Shown here: piece by piece, positions 25,286 to 33,090 of the stretch
Layout of the letters: each line of letters begins with the position of its first letter
Position numbering within the stretch: position 1 is the stretch's first letter
Source of the DNA: Nocardioides jejuensis
GTDB taxonomy: Bacteria; Actinomycetota; Actinomycetes; Propionibacteriales; Nocardioidaceae
Length of the DNA: 64,000 nt
Reading direction: 5' to 3'
Assembly (NCBI RefSeq): GCF_004337475.1
Contig: NZ_SJZJ01000014.1
Location: 1-64,000 of the forward strand
Translations under genes and position numbers: made by a program
The notes under the pieces: generated by a model
What the model saw: only the letters and a program-made list of their open reading frames with translations
Databases searched by the model: none
What the model was told of the DNA's origin: nothing

Positions 25286-25540
25286 ATGACCCGCAACAAC
25301 TGGTTCGCCCGCACCGCCCGAGGCCGCGGCTGGACGCCGATCACCTGGCAGGGGTGGGCGCTCGCCGTCTCCCTCATCCTCGTGCCGCTCGCCTTCGCCG
25401 GCGCCCTCGGCGCCACCCCGAGCGTGCTCGCGGCTGCGGCGTACGGCGCCGTCACGGCGTTCGCACTGTTCCCGCTGCTGTGGATGGCGATCCTCAAGGG
25501 CCCGGCGCCGCAGTGGCGCTACGTCGGCCAGGACGACTGA
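25286..25540 (+). CDS. Small two-helix membrane protein (a)
   Basis: An 84-residue protein with two hydrophobic segments (WALAVSLILVPLAFAGALGA and VLAAAAYGAVTAFALFPLLW). The segment GWTPITWQGWAL near residue 15 matches VPVTWQAFVL in the next gene, so the two are probably diverged tandem paralogues. AGGAG precedes the ATG. It is divergent from the HMG-CoA reductase gene across 142 bp. No known family or function. Confidence 0.75.
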   Translation: MTRNNWFARTARGRGWTPITWQGWALAVSLILVPLAFAGALGATPSVLAAAAYGAVTAFALFPLLWMAILKGPAPQWRYVGQDD

Positions 25541-25638
25541 CTTCCGAACTTTCCGGTGTGGCAACCGTCGCGCAGCGACGTGACTTGTGCCACGGTTGGG
25601 CCAGGCCCAACGAAGAGCCGACGAAAGGTCTCCCCGAC

Positions 25639-25896
25639 ATGGCGCAGATGCACTACTGGTTCGACCGTCGCAACCTCGGCCAGCTGCTGGTCCCCGTGAC
25701 GTGGCAGGCGTTCGTCCTGATCGGGATCCAGGCACTGATCGTCGGCATGACGGTGGTGTCGGTGATCGACGAGACGTCCACGGGCATCGCGATCGCCAAG
25801 GGCATCCTGGGCTTCTTCGCCCTCTGCCTGACCTTCTGCGTCGCCATCGCCAAGAGCCCGATGCCGCACTGGCTGCGCCACAGCCTCGGCGACTGA
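25639..25896 (+). CDS. Small two-helix membrane protein (b)
   Basis: An 85-residue protein with two hydrophobic helices (FVLIGIQALIVGMTVVSVI and AIAKGILGFFALCLTFCVAI). A basic, aromatic start (MHYWFDRRNLGQLLVPVTWQ) shares the P-(I/V)-TWQ motif with the preceding protein. AAAGG is upstream. The pair is probably co-transcribed. The function is unknown. Confidence 0.75.
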   Translation: MAQMHYWFDRRNLGQLLVPVTWQAFVLIGIQALIVGMTVVSVIDETSTGIAIAKGILGFFALCLTFCVAIAKSPMPHWLRHSLGD

Positions 25897-25932
25897 CGTC
25901 GCACCGGCCCGACCGAAGGCCGTAATTTCCTG

Positions 25933-25961
25933 TACACAATGTGTAACTCAGTGTTGCAACA
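25933..25961. promoter_or_regulatory. Two operator-like palindromes before the SDR gene
   Basis: TACACA-A-TGTGTA (25933-25945) and TGTTGCAACA (25952-25961) are perfect palindromes 19-47 bp ahead of the SDR start. Their size and placement suit a TetR- or GntR-type repressor. Two TetR genes lie within 6 kb, but no experimental link can be claimed. Confidence 0.5.
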
Positions 25962-25979
25962 TCTTGCTACCGTGCAGGC

Positions 25980-27032
25980 ATGACTGTCATCGACCCCTCC
26001 GCCCCCGTCCTCGTCACGGGCGGCAGTGGCTACGTCGCGAGCTGGATCGTCCGCTACCTGCTGGAGGACGGCCGCACCGTCCGGGCAACCGTCCGCAACC
26101 CTGACAAGGCGACCGGCCTCGAGCACCTGCACGCGCTCGCCGCCGCCCACCCCGGCCGACTCACGCTGCACAAGGCCGACCTCCTCGACGAGGGCAGCTA
26201 CACCGAGGCGATGGCCGGCTGCGAGCTCGTCATCCACACGGCGTCGCCGTTCCTCGTCGGCAAGGTCAAGGACGCGTACGCCGACCTGGTCGAGCCCGCG
26301 CTCGAGGGCACGAAGAACGTGCTCACCAGCGTCGACGCGACGCCATCGGTCAAGCGCGTCGTCCTGACCAGCAGCGTCGTCGCCATCTACGGCGACGCCG
26401 TCGAGATGCGCGGCAAGAGGACCTTCACCGAGGCCGACTGGAACGCCACCAGCAGCCTCGAGCACCAGCCCTACTCGTACTCCAAGACCGTCGCCGAGCG
26501 TGAGGCGTGGGACCGGCAGGCAGCACAGGACCGCTGGGACCTGGTCACCATCCACCCCGGCCTCGTCCTCGGTCCGTCGCTGACGAAGGTCAGCGTCTCG
26601 GGCTCGATGACGACGATGGAGATGTTCACCGACTACAGCCAGACCTTCGGCACCGCGCGCCTCTGGCTCGGCGTCGTCGATGTGCGCGACGTGGCCCGCG
26701 CCCACATCGCCGCGGGCTTCACCCCGGAGGCACAGGGGCGCTACCTGACCAACTCCGAGTCGATCCGGATGCTCACGATCAGCCGGATCCTGCGTGCGAA
26801 GTTCGGATACCGGCCGTCGTTCCCGCTCTTCGAGGCGCCGAAGGCGGGAGCGTGGCTGGTGGCGCCGTTCGTCGGCCAGACCCGCGACTTCATCGCGAAG
26901 AACGTCGGCTTCCCGCTCGCCTTCGACAGCAGCCGTACGACGAAGGAGCTCGGCGTCATCTTCCGTCCCGCGGCGGAGTCGGTCGAGGCGCACTTCCAGC
27001 AGATGATCGACGACGGCATCACGCGCGCCTGA
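25980..27032 (+). CDS. NAD(P)-dependent SDR (dihydroflavonol-reductase/3-beta-HSD type)
   Basis: A 350-residue extended short-chain dehydrogenase. The Rossmann glycine motif GGSGYVASWIV is at residues 14-24, the acidic/Asp strand KADLLDE, and the catalytic Y-x3-K in QPYSYSKTVAE (about residues 163-171), preceded by LTSSVVAIYG carrying the serine. Members reduce or oxidise aldehydes, ketones or 3-hydroxy steroids. With an MpaB-type oxygenase, an alcohol dehydrogenase and a sterol-desaturase-type protein nearby, a lipid or terpenoid substrate is plausible (inference). Two operator-like palindromes lie upstream, and a strong bidirectional terminator follows. Confidence 0.88.
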   Translation: MTVIDPSAPVLVTGGSGYVASWIVRYLLEDGRTVRATVRNPDKATGLEHLHALAAAHPGRLTLHKADLLDEGSYTEAMAGCELVIHTASPFLVGKVKDAYADLVEPALEGTKNVLTSVDATPSVKRVVLTSSVVAIYGDAVEMRGKRTFTEADWNATSSLEHQPYSYSKTVAEREAWDRQAAQDRWDLVTIHPGLVLGPSLTKVSVSGSMTTMEMFTDYSQTFGTARLWLGVVDVRDVARAHIAAGFTPEAQGRYLTNSESIRMLTISRILRAKFGYRPSFPLFEAPKAGAWLVAPFVGQTRDFIAKNVGFPLAFDSSRTTKELGVIFRPAAESVEAHFQQMIDDGITRA

Positions 27033-27057
27033 CCGCAGCCGTCCTCGCGACACAGCA

Positions 27058-27086
27058 ACGCCCCCGGGTCGAGGACCCGGGGGCGT
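27058..27086. terminator. Bidirectional terminator
   Basis: Perfect 13-bp GC-rich arms (27058-27070 and 27074-27086) around GAG, followed by TCTGCCGTT. It lies in the 73-bp gap between the SDR gene and the convergent MpaB-type gene and can serve both. Confidence 0.8.
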
Positions 27087-27105
27087 CTGCCGTTGTCGGT
27101 GGGGC

Positions 27106-28212
27106 TCAGGCGCCGAGCTTGGCGGGGTTGTGCACGTCCATCGCTCCGATGTGCTGCTGCGACTCCACGAGGCCCTCGTCCGAGGGCTTCAGGCCCTTCT
27201 CGAAGACGCGCTTGCGCTGCTTCTCGCGGACGTCCTGGTGCGCCTCGGACGGGATGTCGAAGCCGAAGTGCGCCTGCGCCTCGCGAACCTCCCAGACCTT
27301 GTCCGAGAGCGGCGGGATGCCGAGGATCGCGGGCGCGGCGACCGGGACGGCCTGCGGCGCGATGAAGTTCATGAAGTACAGACGCACGTTGAGGTTGCTG
27401 TACAGCAGCGCGTGCATCGCCTTGACCGGGAGACGGACCGCCGCGTCGGTCAGGGGGCCCTGGCGGAGGCCGGCCATGTCGCGCATGTGCTTCGGGTACG
27501 TCGAGATCACGGCCTTGCTCAACAGGAAGATGGCCGGCGCGAGCGCCTTCTTCTTCCACTCGGGAGCGTCGACGGGCAGGGCCACGTCGATCGGCAGGAT
27601 GAACTTGATCATGTCCTGCGCGCCCTCGGAAGCGGCCAGACGCGGGCGCCACTCCTCGAAGTAACGGTGGACGGCCTCGCGCGTGGTGGGGACCAGGTCG
27701 GGATCGATGGTCTGGAGCTTCGCGACCTCGCGCATCTCCTCCCAGAAACGGTTCTCCTCGGCCTCGGTCAGCTTGCCCGGACCGAACATCTCGTAGCACT
27801 TGAGGATCGAGTGCCACGCCGTGACGTGAATCCAGAGCTGCGAGCCGCCGTCGTTGGCGTCGTACGTGCCGCCGGTGACCGGGTCGTGACCGATCGCCTT
27901 CGAGTGGACCTTGACCAGGACGTCGGCAGCCTTGCAGGTCTGCTCGGCGCCGCCGAAGAGCTGGAGGCCGAAGTAGCGCAGCGTGCGGCCGTAGCGGGTC
28001 GCGGGGCGGTACTTCACGCCACCGGACTGGATCACCGCGGCGGCAAGGTTCGGGTCGAAGTGCTCGATGGTCACCGCGCGCACGAACCCGAGGACGTACG
28101 ACGTGGGGTGGCCCCACACCTTCCAGGACACCGAGTCCGGACCGAGGAAGCCGTAGTCGGCCATCGGCTCGTACTGCTTCATGAGCTGCGTGCGGGTCTT
28201 GATGCCGAGCAT
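27106..28212 (-). CDS. MpaB/rubber-oxygenase-type oxygenase (DUF2236)
   Basis: A 368-residue protein of the DUF2236 family, which includes the fungal farnesyl-cleaving MpaB and haem-containing rubber oxygenases. Hallmarks are GPDSVSWKVWGHPTSYVLGF, AVTIEHFDPNLAAAV, the conserved YGRTLRYFG and TAWHSILKCYEMFG, with a His-containing W-x-H-V-T-AW segment likely to bind haem. No signal peptide is seen. The substrate is unknown, likely a hydrophobic isoprenoid or lipid. GGGGGAG stands 5 nt before the ATG. It is divergent from a TetR gene with phased direct repeats between them. Confidence 0.85.
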   Translation of the reverse strand: MLGIKTRTQLMKQYEPMADYGFLGPDSVSWKVWGHPTSYVLGFVRAVTIEHFDPNLAAAVIQSGGVKYRPATRYGRTLRYFGLQLFGGAEQTCKAADVLVKVHSKAIGHDPVTGGTYDANDGGSQLWIHVTAWHSILKCYEMFGPGKLTEAEENRFWEEMREVAKLQTIDPDLVPTTREAVHRYFEEWRPRLAASEGAQDMIKFILPIDVALPVDAPEWKKKALAPAIFLLSKAVISTYPKHMRDMAGLRQGPLTDAAVRLPVKAMHALLYSNLNVRLYFMNFIAPQAVPVAAPAILGIPPLSDKVWEVREAQAHFGFDIPSEAHQDVREKQRKRVFEKGLKPSDEGLVESQQHIGAMDVHNPAKLGA

Positions 28213-28237
28213 CCGACTCCCCCTTCGTGGGCGCCTC

Positions 28238-28275
28238 TTGTTACAGCGGCGTAGAAAATTGTTACAGGCCCGTAG
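28238..28275. promoter_or_regulatory. Phased 17-bp direct repeats (putative operator)
   Basis: TTGTTACAGCGGCGTAG (28238-28254) and TTGTTACAGGCCCGTAG (28259-28275) differ at two positions and repeat with a 21-bp period, two helical turns. They sit in the 103-bp gap between the MpaB-type gene and a TetR gene. Tandem sites on one DNA face suggest cooperative binding by the adjacent regulator. Confidence 0.6.
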
Positions 28276-28315
28276 GTTCGCATGGGATGCCGCGTCGCGG
28301 ATAGCGTTTGGCAAC

Positions 28316-28951
28316 GTGAGCCGAGACACAGCGTCACAGACACCGCGCCGCAAGTACGCCGCGCGCGTGCCCGTCGACGAGCGGCGGGAGCAACTGCTCG
28401 ATGCTGCGCTGCACGTGTTGGTCCGCGATGGATACGAGAACGTCACCATCGAGGCGATCTCGCAGGAGGCCGGCGTGACCCGGCCCGTGGTCTACGGTGC
28501 ATACGACGGCCTCGAGCCGCTCCTGCACGCGCTGCTCGACCGCACCCAGGGGCGGGCGCTCGGCCAGGCGATGCAGCTGCTCAACCGGAGCGGTGACGCC
28601 ACCGACATCGACGCGTGGCTGATCGGCGCGACCTCGGGGATCATCGACGTCGTCCAGGATGACCCGGATACCTGGGCCGCCGTGCTCTACCTCAACGCGG
28701 GCGCCCCCGCGATCGTCCGCGAGCGGGTCGCCGAGACGCGTGAGCTGATCCGGCAGTACGTCTGCTCGGGACTCGAGGCCGGCATGGCCCTGCGCGGTGG
28801 CCCCGACCTCGACCCGCAGATCCTGTCGCACCTGGTCCTTGTGACGGCCGAGGAGTTCGGGCGGCTGATCCTCGAGGAGCCGCCGCGCTACGACAAGGAG
28901 CGCCTGGTCCAGGCGATGACCAACATCCTGCGGGTGCTCCCCAAGGACTAG
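28316..28951 (+). CDS. TetR-family regulator of the MpaB-type locus
   Basis: A 211-residue regulator with a basic N-terminal tail (TPRRKYAARVPVDERR), a TetR helix-turn-helix at about residues 22-65 (ALHVLVRDGYENVTIEAIS, then RPVVYGAYDGLEPLL) and a helical effector domain. It starts at GTG 28316. It is divergent from the MpaB-type oxygenase with 17-bp direct repeats between them and 10 bp upstream of the alcohol dehydrogenase, so it probably controls one or both. The ligand is unknown. Confidence 0.88.
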   Translation: MSRDTASQTPRRKYAARVPVDERREQLLDAALHVLVRDGYENVTIEAISQEAGVTRPVVYGAYDGLEPLLHALLDRTQGRALGQAMQLLNRSGDATDIDAWLIGATSGIIDVVQDDPDTWAAVLYLNAGAPAIVRERVAETRELIRQYVCSGLEAGMALRGGPDLDPQILSHLVLVTAEEFGRLILEEPPRYDKERLVQAMTNILRVLPKD

Positions 28952-28961
28952 CGTCTCGGCC

Positions 28962-30113
28962 ATGTCCACGATGAAGGCAGCCGTCGTCCAGCAGGGCCAG
29001 TTCAGCGTCACCGACCTCCCGGTGCCGACTCCCGGACCGGGGCAGCTGTTGCTGCGCGTCGTCCGGGCCGGCATCTGCGGCTCCGACCTGCACGCCCGCT
29101 CCCACACCGCCGACCTGCACGCGCTCGGCCGCGACCTCGGCTACGAGGCGATCATGGCGCCGTCGCAGCAGGTCGTCATGGGCCACGAGTTCGTCGGTGA
29201 GCTCGTCGCGCGCGGCCCGAGGACGAAGCGGACCTGGAAGAAGGGCACCCGCGTCGTCGCCGTCCCGATGGTCAAGCACGGCGACGAGATCCACATGACC
29301 GGCTTCGACATCGACGCCCCCGGCGCGTACGCCGAGTACCTGCTCGTGCAGGAGGCCTTCGCGTTCGAGGTGCCCGACGGCGTCGACGACGACAAGGCCG
29401 CCTTCACCGAGCCGCTCGCCGTCGCCTGGCATGCAGTACGCCGCGGGTCGGTGGGCAAGCGACCGGCCATCGTCATCGGCTGCGGCCCGATCGGCCTCGC
29501 CGTCATCCTGATGCTCAAGGCCTCGGGCGTGAAGACGATCGTGGCCTCCGACCTCTCCCCCACGCGGCGCGAGCTGGCCAAGAAGTGCGGCGCCAGCGTG
29601 GTCGTCGACCCGCGCGAGCAGTCGCCGTGGACGGCGTACGAGCTGAAGGGGCCGGTCGGCTCGGTGACCGAGCTCGCCGACTTCGGCCTGTCGGCGATCG
29701 GCGCGATGCGCAAGGTGCCGCTGCTGCCCTGGGGCCGCGTGATGCGGGCTGGCGAGAAGCTCGGTGCCGCGCCGGCCGGTCCGGTCATCTTCGAGTGCGT
29801 CGGCGTGCCCGGCATCCTCGACCAGATCTTCGCGGCGGCGCCCGTGCGCTCGCGGATCGTCGGGGTCGGCGTCTGCATGGAGCCGGACACGGTACGCACG
29901 ACGCTCGCGCTCAACAAGGAGCACGAGATCCGGTTCGTCTTCGCCTACGACCCGGAGGAGTTCCAGCACGCCCTGCACCTCATCGCGAGCGGCAAGGTCG
30001 ACCCGTCGCCGCTGCACACGGGCACGGTCGGACTCGGTGACCTGGACCAGGCCTTCACCGACCTCGGCGACCCGGAGACGCACGCGAAGATCCTCGTCGA
30101 CCCGACCCTGTGA
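28962..30113 (+). CDS. Zinc-type MDR alcohol dehydrogenase
   Basis: A 383-residue medium-chain dehydrogenase. The catalytic zinc set is visible: C39 in AGICGSDLHAR, and H75-E76 in VMGHEFVGE. The cofactor fold has VIGCGPIGLAVILMLKASG (about residues 170-188). The four-cysteine structural zinc loop normal near residue 100 is absent (GTRVVAVPMVKHGDEIH instead), placing it with threonine/sorbitol-type members that lack that site. It carries an unusual insert of about 15 residues before GHE (LHALGRDLGYEAIMAPSQQ). It is 10 bp after the TetR gene, so it is likely co-transcribed. The substrate is unknown. Confidence 0.88.
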   Translation: MSTMKAAVVQQGQFSVTDLPVPTPGPGQLLLRVVRAGICGSDLHARSHTADLHALGRDLGYEAIMAPSQQVVMGHEFVGELVARGPRTKRTWKKGTRVVAVPMVKHGDEIHMTGFDIDAPGAYAEYLLVQEAFAFEVPDGVDDDKAAFTEPLAVAWHAVRRGSVGKRPAIVIGCGPIGLAVILMLKASGVKTIVASDLSPTRRELAKKCGASVVVDPREQSPWTAYELKGPVGSVTELADFGLSAIGAMRKVPLLPWGRVMRAGEKLGAAPAGPVIFECVGVPGILDQIFAAAPVRSRIVGVGVCMEPDTVRTTLALNKEHEIRFVFAYDPEEFQHALHLIASGKVDPSPLHTGTVGLGDLDQAFTDLGDPETHAKILVDPTL

Positions 30114-30129
30114 CTCCGCTCTCGCGGCG

Positions 30130-30158
30130 TTGACCTTCGTTTGACCGATCGGTAAATT
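30130..30158 (+). promoter_or_regulatory. Sigma-70-type promoter of the sterol-desaturase-like gene
   Basis: TTGACC (30130-30135), a 17-nt spacer and TAAATT (30153-30158) form a near-consensus promoter 30 bp before the gene start. The operator palindrome 30139-30174 covers its spacer and -10, implying repression by occlusion. Confidence 0.72.
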
Positions 30159-30174
30159 AACCGATCGGTCAAAC
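30139..30174. promoter_or_regulatory. TetR-type operator palindrome
   Basis: Perfect 15-bp arms GTTTGACCGATCGGT and its complement flank a 6-nt centre. Each arm itself contains the palindrome ACCGATCGGT. It overlies the promoter and ends 14 bp before the start codon. The TetR gene immediately downstream of the desaturase-like gene is the natural candidate repressor. Confidence 0.8.
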
Positions 30175-30187
30175 AAGGAGTCACGCC

Positions 30188-31129
30188 ATGGACCTCGCAG
30201 CCTTCTGGCACGCGATCGAGAACCCGATCCTCTTCGCGCTGCCCGTCTTCGCGGTGTGCATCGCGATCGAGGCAGCCTTCTACGCCTGGGACGCGGCGAA
30301 CGACCGCGCCGCCGCGGGCGAGCGCGGCTACCTGAGCGTCGACACCCGGACCAGCCTCTCGATGGGCGCGGGTGCCCTCGTCGCGATGGTCTTCTTCAAG
30401 ACGATCACGCTCGTCCTCTTCGTCTGGCTGTGGCAGGAGGTGGCGCCGTGGCACATCCCCGTCACCTGGTGGAGCTGGGCGGCACTCCTCCTGATCACCG
30501 ACTTCACCTGGTACTGCAACCACCGCTTCTCGCACGTGGTCCGGATCGGCTGGGCCGCTCACCAGGCGCACCACTCCAGCGAGTACTTCAACTTCGGCAC
30601 CGCACTGCGCCAGAAGTGGAACCCGTGGTCCGAGGCGATCTTCTGGCTGCCACTCCCCCTGCTCGGCTTCGAGCCCTGGATGATCTACGTCGTCTTCGGC
30701 GGCAACCTCGTCTACCAGTTCTTCAGCCACACCGAGCGGATCGGCCGGCTCTGGGCACCGGTGGAGTACGTCTTCAACACCCCGTCGCACCACCGGGTGC
30801 ACCACGGCTCCGACGACATCTATCTGGACCGCAACTACGGCGGCATCCTGATCGTCTGGGACCGGCTCTTCGGCACCTTCCAGCCCGAGATCTTCACCCC
30901 GAGGTACGGCCTGACGTCGCCTGTCGAGACCTACAACCTGCTCGAGCTCGAGTACGGCGAGTACCGCAACATCTGGCGTGACGTGCGGGCAGCCGCGGGG
31001 CTCCGTGCGCGACTCGGCTACGTCTTCGGCCCGCCGGGATGGAACCCGGTCGACGGGCGACCCGTCCTTCCGGCGAACGATGACCCGGCGCGGCGTACCT
31101 CTGCCGACGGCGCCCCGGTCCCCGCCTGA
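30188..31129 (+). CDS. Sterol desaturase/fatty-acid hydroxylase family protein
   Basis: A 313-residue membrane di-iron enzyme. Hydrophobic helices lie at about residues 15-35, 58-80, 95-110 and 155-180. Three histidine clusters give the di-iron ligands: HRFSH near 117, HQAHH near 130 and HRVHH near 205, with further His in QFFSH. The family hydroxylates or desaturates sterols, carotenoids, fatty acids or alkylglycerols using O2. AAGGAG is 7 nt upstream. It is tightly regulated, judging by a near-consensus promoter covered by a long palindrome. The TetR gene follows 13 bp later. Confidence 0.9.
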   Translation: MDLAAFWHAIENPILFALPVFAVCIAIEAAFYAWDAANDRAAAGERGYLSVDTRTSLSMGAGALVAMVFFKTITLVLFVWLWQEVAPWHIPVTWWSWAALLLITDFTWYCNHRFSHVVRIGWAAHQAHHSSEYFNFGTALRQKWNPWSEAIFWLPLPLLGFEPWMIYVVFGGNLVYQFFSHTERIGRLWAPVEYVFNTPSHHRVHHGSDDIYLDRNYGGILIVWDRLFGTFQPEIFTPRYGLTSPVETYNLLELEYGEYRNIWRDVRAAAGLRARLGYVFGPPGWNPVDGRPVLPANDDPARRTSADGAPVPA

Positions 31130-31142
31130 GTAGTCTCGTCCG

Positions 31143-31739
31143 GTGACGACCGACCGCTCCCCCGCCAAGCTGCCCCGCGACCAGCGGGAGGCCCTGCTGC
31201 TCGACGCGGCGCGGGAGGAGTTCGGCGCGGCCGGCTACGCGGGAGCCTCGCTGGGCGCGATCGCCGCCCGGGCCGGCGTCAGCAAGGCACTCGTGCTGAC
31301 CTACTTCGGCTCCAAGGACGGCCTGTACGCCGCGTGCGCCTCGCGCGCCGGCACCAACCTCGCCGACCGGATCGAGCAGGTCATCACCTCGCCGCTCGGA
31401 CCCGACGCCATGGCACTCGCGACGCTCACAGCCATCTTCGAGGGGCTCGAGGGACGTCAGCAGGACTGGAACGTCCTCAACGACCGCACCGCCCCCAGCG
31501 GCACCGCGGCCGCCGACGCCCTCCGGGTCCAGCGGCGCACCATCGCGGAGCAGGCCAGCCGCGGTGTGGCCAGCCTGGACCGCTTCTCCGGCCTCGAGGC
31601 CGACGACCGCGAGATCCTCACCAGCATCTGGATGAGCGCCGTCACCGCCGTCGTCCACTGGTGGCAGCGCCACCCCGACCGCAGCGCTGCCGAGATGGCC
31701 GAGCGCTGCGGCCGGATCCTGGCGACGCTCGTCGACTGA
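31143..31739 (+). CDS. TetR-family regulator downstream of the desaturase-like gene
   Basis: A 198-residue regulator starting at GTG 31143. The helix-turn-helix spans about residues 15-60 (AAREEFGAAGYAGASLGAIA, then KALVLTYFGSKDGLY), followed by an effector domain. It lies 13 bp after the sterol-desaturase-type gene and probably shares its transcript, so binding at 30139-30174 would give negative autoregulation (inference). Ligand unknown, perhaps the substrate or product of the hydroxylase. Confidence 0.88.
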   Translation: MTTDRSPAKLPRDQREALLLDAAREEFGAAGYAGASLGAIAARAGVSKALVLTYFGSKDGLYAACASRAGTNLADRIEQVITSPLGPDAMALATLTAIFEGLEGRQQDWNVLNDRTAPSGTAAADALRVQRRTIAEQASRGVASLDRFSGLEADDREILTSIWMSAVTAVVHWWQRHPDRSAAEMAERCGRILATLVD

Positions 31740-31761
31740 GGTCGCTCTAGGCTTCGGTCCC

Positions 31762-32538
31762 ATGCGCATCGCCACCTGGAACGTCAACTCGCTCAGGACC
31801 CGCATCGACCGTGTCGAGGCGTTCCTGCAGCGGCACGACATCGACGTCCTCGCCATCCAGGAGACGAAGGCCAAGGTCGACCAGATCCCCGAGATGGGCC
31901 TGCAGATGCTCGGCTACGAGGTCGCCGCCGTCGGCTACGACCAGTGGAACGGCGTCGCGATCGTCTCGCGCGTGGGCATCTCGGACGTCGAGGTCGGCTT
32001 CGACGGGATGCCGCAGTTCAAGGACGCCTCCGAGGCCCGGGCGCTCGGCGCGACCTGTGGCGGCGTACGCGTGTGGTCGCTGTACGTGCCCAACGGCCGC
32101 AAGCCCGACGACCCGCACTATGCGTACAAGCTGGAGTGGCTGGCCGCCCTGCGCGCGTCGGCCGGTGCGTGGCGCGACCAGCCGACCGCGCTCGTGGGTG
32201 ACTGGAACATCTGCCCCACCGACGACGACGTCTTCGACCTCTCGCAGTTCCGCAACTCCACGCACGTGACGCCGGCGGAGCGCGCAGCGTTCGCGGCGTT
32301 CGCGGAGGACGGGTGGAACGAGGTGACCCGCACGCACGCGGCTGGTTACACGTACTGGGACTACTACCGGCAGCGCTTCGAGCGGGACCGCGGTCTGAAG
32401 ATCGACTTCGCCGTCTGCTCGCCGTCGCTCGCTTCGCGGGTGACCGATGCGTTCATCGACCGCGAGGAGCGCGACCCCACCGTCTTCGCTGGCGCGCCGT
32501 CCGACCACGCGCCGGTGGTCTTCGACATCGCCGACTGA
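31762..32538 (+). CDS. xthA: Exodeoxyribonuclease III (AP endonuclease)
   Basis: A 258-residue Mg-dependent DNA repair enzyme that cleaves at abasic sites and trims 3' ends. The family blocks are intact: RIATWNVNSLRTRIDRVEAF at the start, LAIQETKAK with the metal-binding Glu, the catalytic GDWNICPTDDDV, DYYRQRFERDRGLKIDFAVC, and the terminal SDHAPVVFD. It is a single gene with its own start 22 bp after the TetR gene. No C-terminal extension. Confidence 0.95.
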   Translation: MRIATWNVNSLRTRIDRVEAFLQRHDIDVLAIQETKAKVDQIPEMGLQMLGYEVAAVGYDQWNGVAIVSRVGISDVEVGFDGMPQFKDASEARALGATCGGVRVWSLYVPNGRKPDDPHYAYKLEWLAALRASAGAWRDQPTALVGDWNICPTDDDVFDLSQFRNSTHVTPAERAAFAAFAEDGWNEVTRTHAAGYTYWDYYRQRFERDRGLKIDFAVCSPSLASRVTDAFIDREERDPTVFAGAPSDHAPVVFDIAD

Positions 32539-32569
32539 GCCGCGGCCGGCGGCGAGCTCTGCGGACCTG

Positions 32570-32631
32570 CGCATGTGCGAGACGACGCGCCGATGGAGCG
32601 GTCATCGCCGGCGCGTCATCTCGCACGTGCG
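32570..32631. repeat. Long palindromic repeat, copy 1
   Basis: The arms 32570-32592 and 32609-32631 (core GAGACGACGCGCCG and its complement) pair over 23 positions with a few mismatches. The flanking text to about 32653, including GCGCAGGGCCGCGATCAC, is shared with copy 2 at 33091-33152, 521 bp away. Confidence 0.75.
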
Positions 32632-32687
32632 TGATTGCGCAGGGCCGCGATCACCTTGTGTCGGGCCTGATCCCTAGGTTCCGGTCC

Positions 32688-32837
32688 ATGAAGACACGAA
32701 CCGTTGCCCTCGTTGCTGCGGCCGCTGGCTGCACCACCGGAAGCCAGGTCATCGACGGCCCCGGCCGTCACGTCCTCGTCACCGTCGCTCTTGTTGCAGC
32801 TATTGCCGCAGTCATGAACGAGCGGCGCGCCGCCTGA
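32688..32837 (+). CDS. Possible 49-residue membrane or lipoprotein-like peptide
   Basis: The small frame starts MKTRTVALVAAAAGC and has a second hydrophobic stretch (VLVTVALVAAIAAVM) before the basic end NERRAA. The base composition is lower in G+C than its neighbours. There is a cysteine at 15 where a lipobox would be. No clear ribosome site is seen. It lies between the two palindromic repeats, so it may be noncoding. Confidence 0.3.
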   Translation: MKTRTVALVAAAAGCTTGSQVIDGPGRHVLVTVALVAAIAAVMNERRAA

Positions 32838-32972
32838 GGAGTGCCCTACCCGGGGACATTGGCTGAACCTCGTCCGCGGCGGTTGCGAAGGTCTTTGGCG
32901 CTGTTGGCTCATCGACCCGTCGAAGTCTTCACCAGGGCGACGACTTCGTCGGCTGAGTCGACGGGCAAGCGA

Positions 32973-33068
32973 CCAGATCTTCACCCAGGCAAAGATCTAC
33001 TCCGGTCCGCTGGCGGCTACGACGTGCGGCGAGTCGATGCGTTCATCGAGCACGAGGAGCGCGCGCCG
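32973..33068 (+). pseudogene. Possible DivIVA-domain remnant
   Basis: In frame with the next gene, this stretch reads DLLRSAGGYDVRRVDAFIEH. The GYDxxxVDAFI pattern is the signature of DivIVA-type N-terminal domains, but no start or downstream coiled coil is attached and it runs into a palindromic repeat. About 25 bp around GATGCGTTCATCGA also resembles the end of xthA. It is either a truncated relic or coincidence. Confidence 0.25.
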
Positions 33069-33090
33069 CTCATTGAGCTTTTCGGGATTG

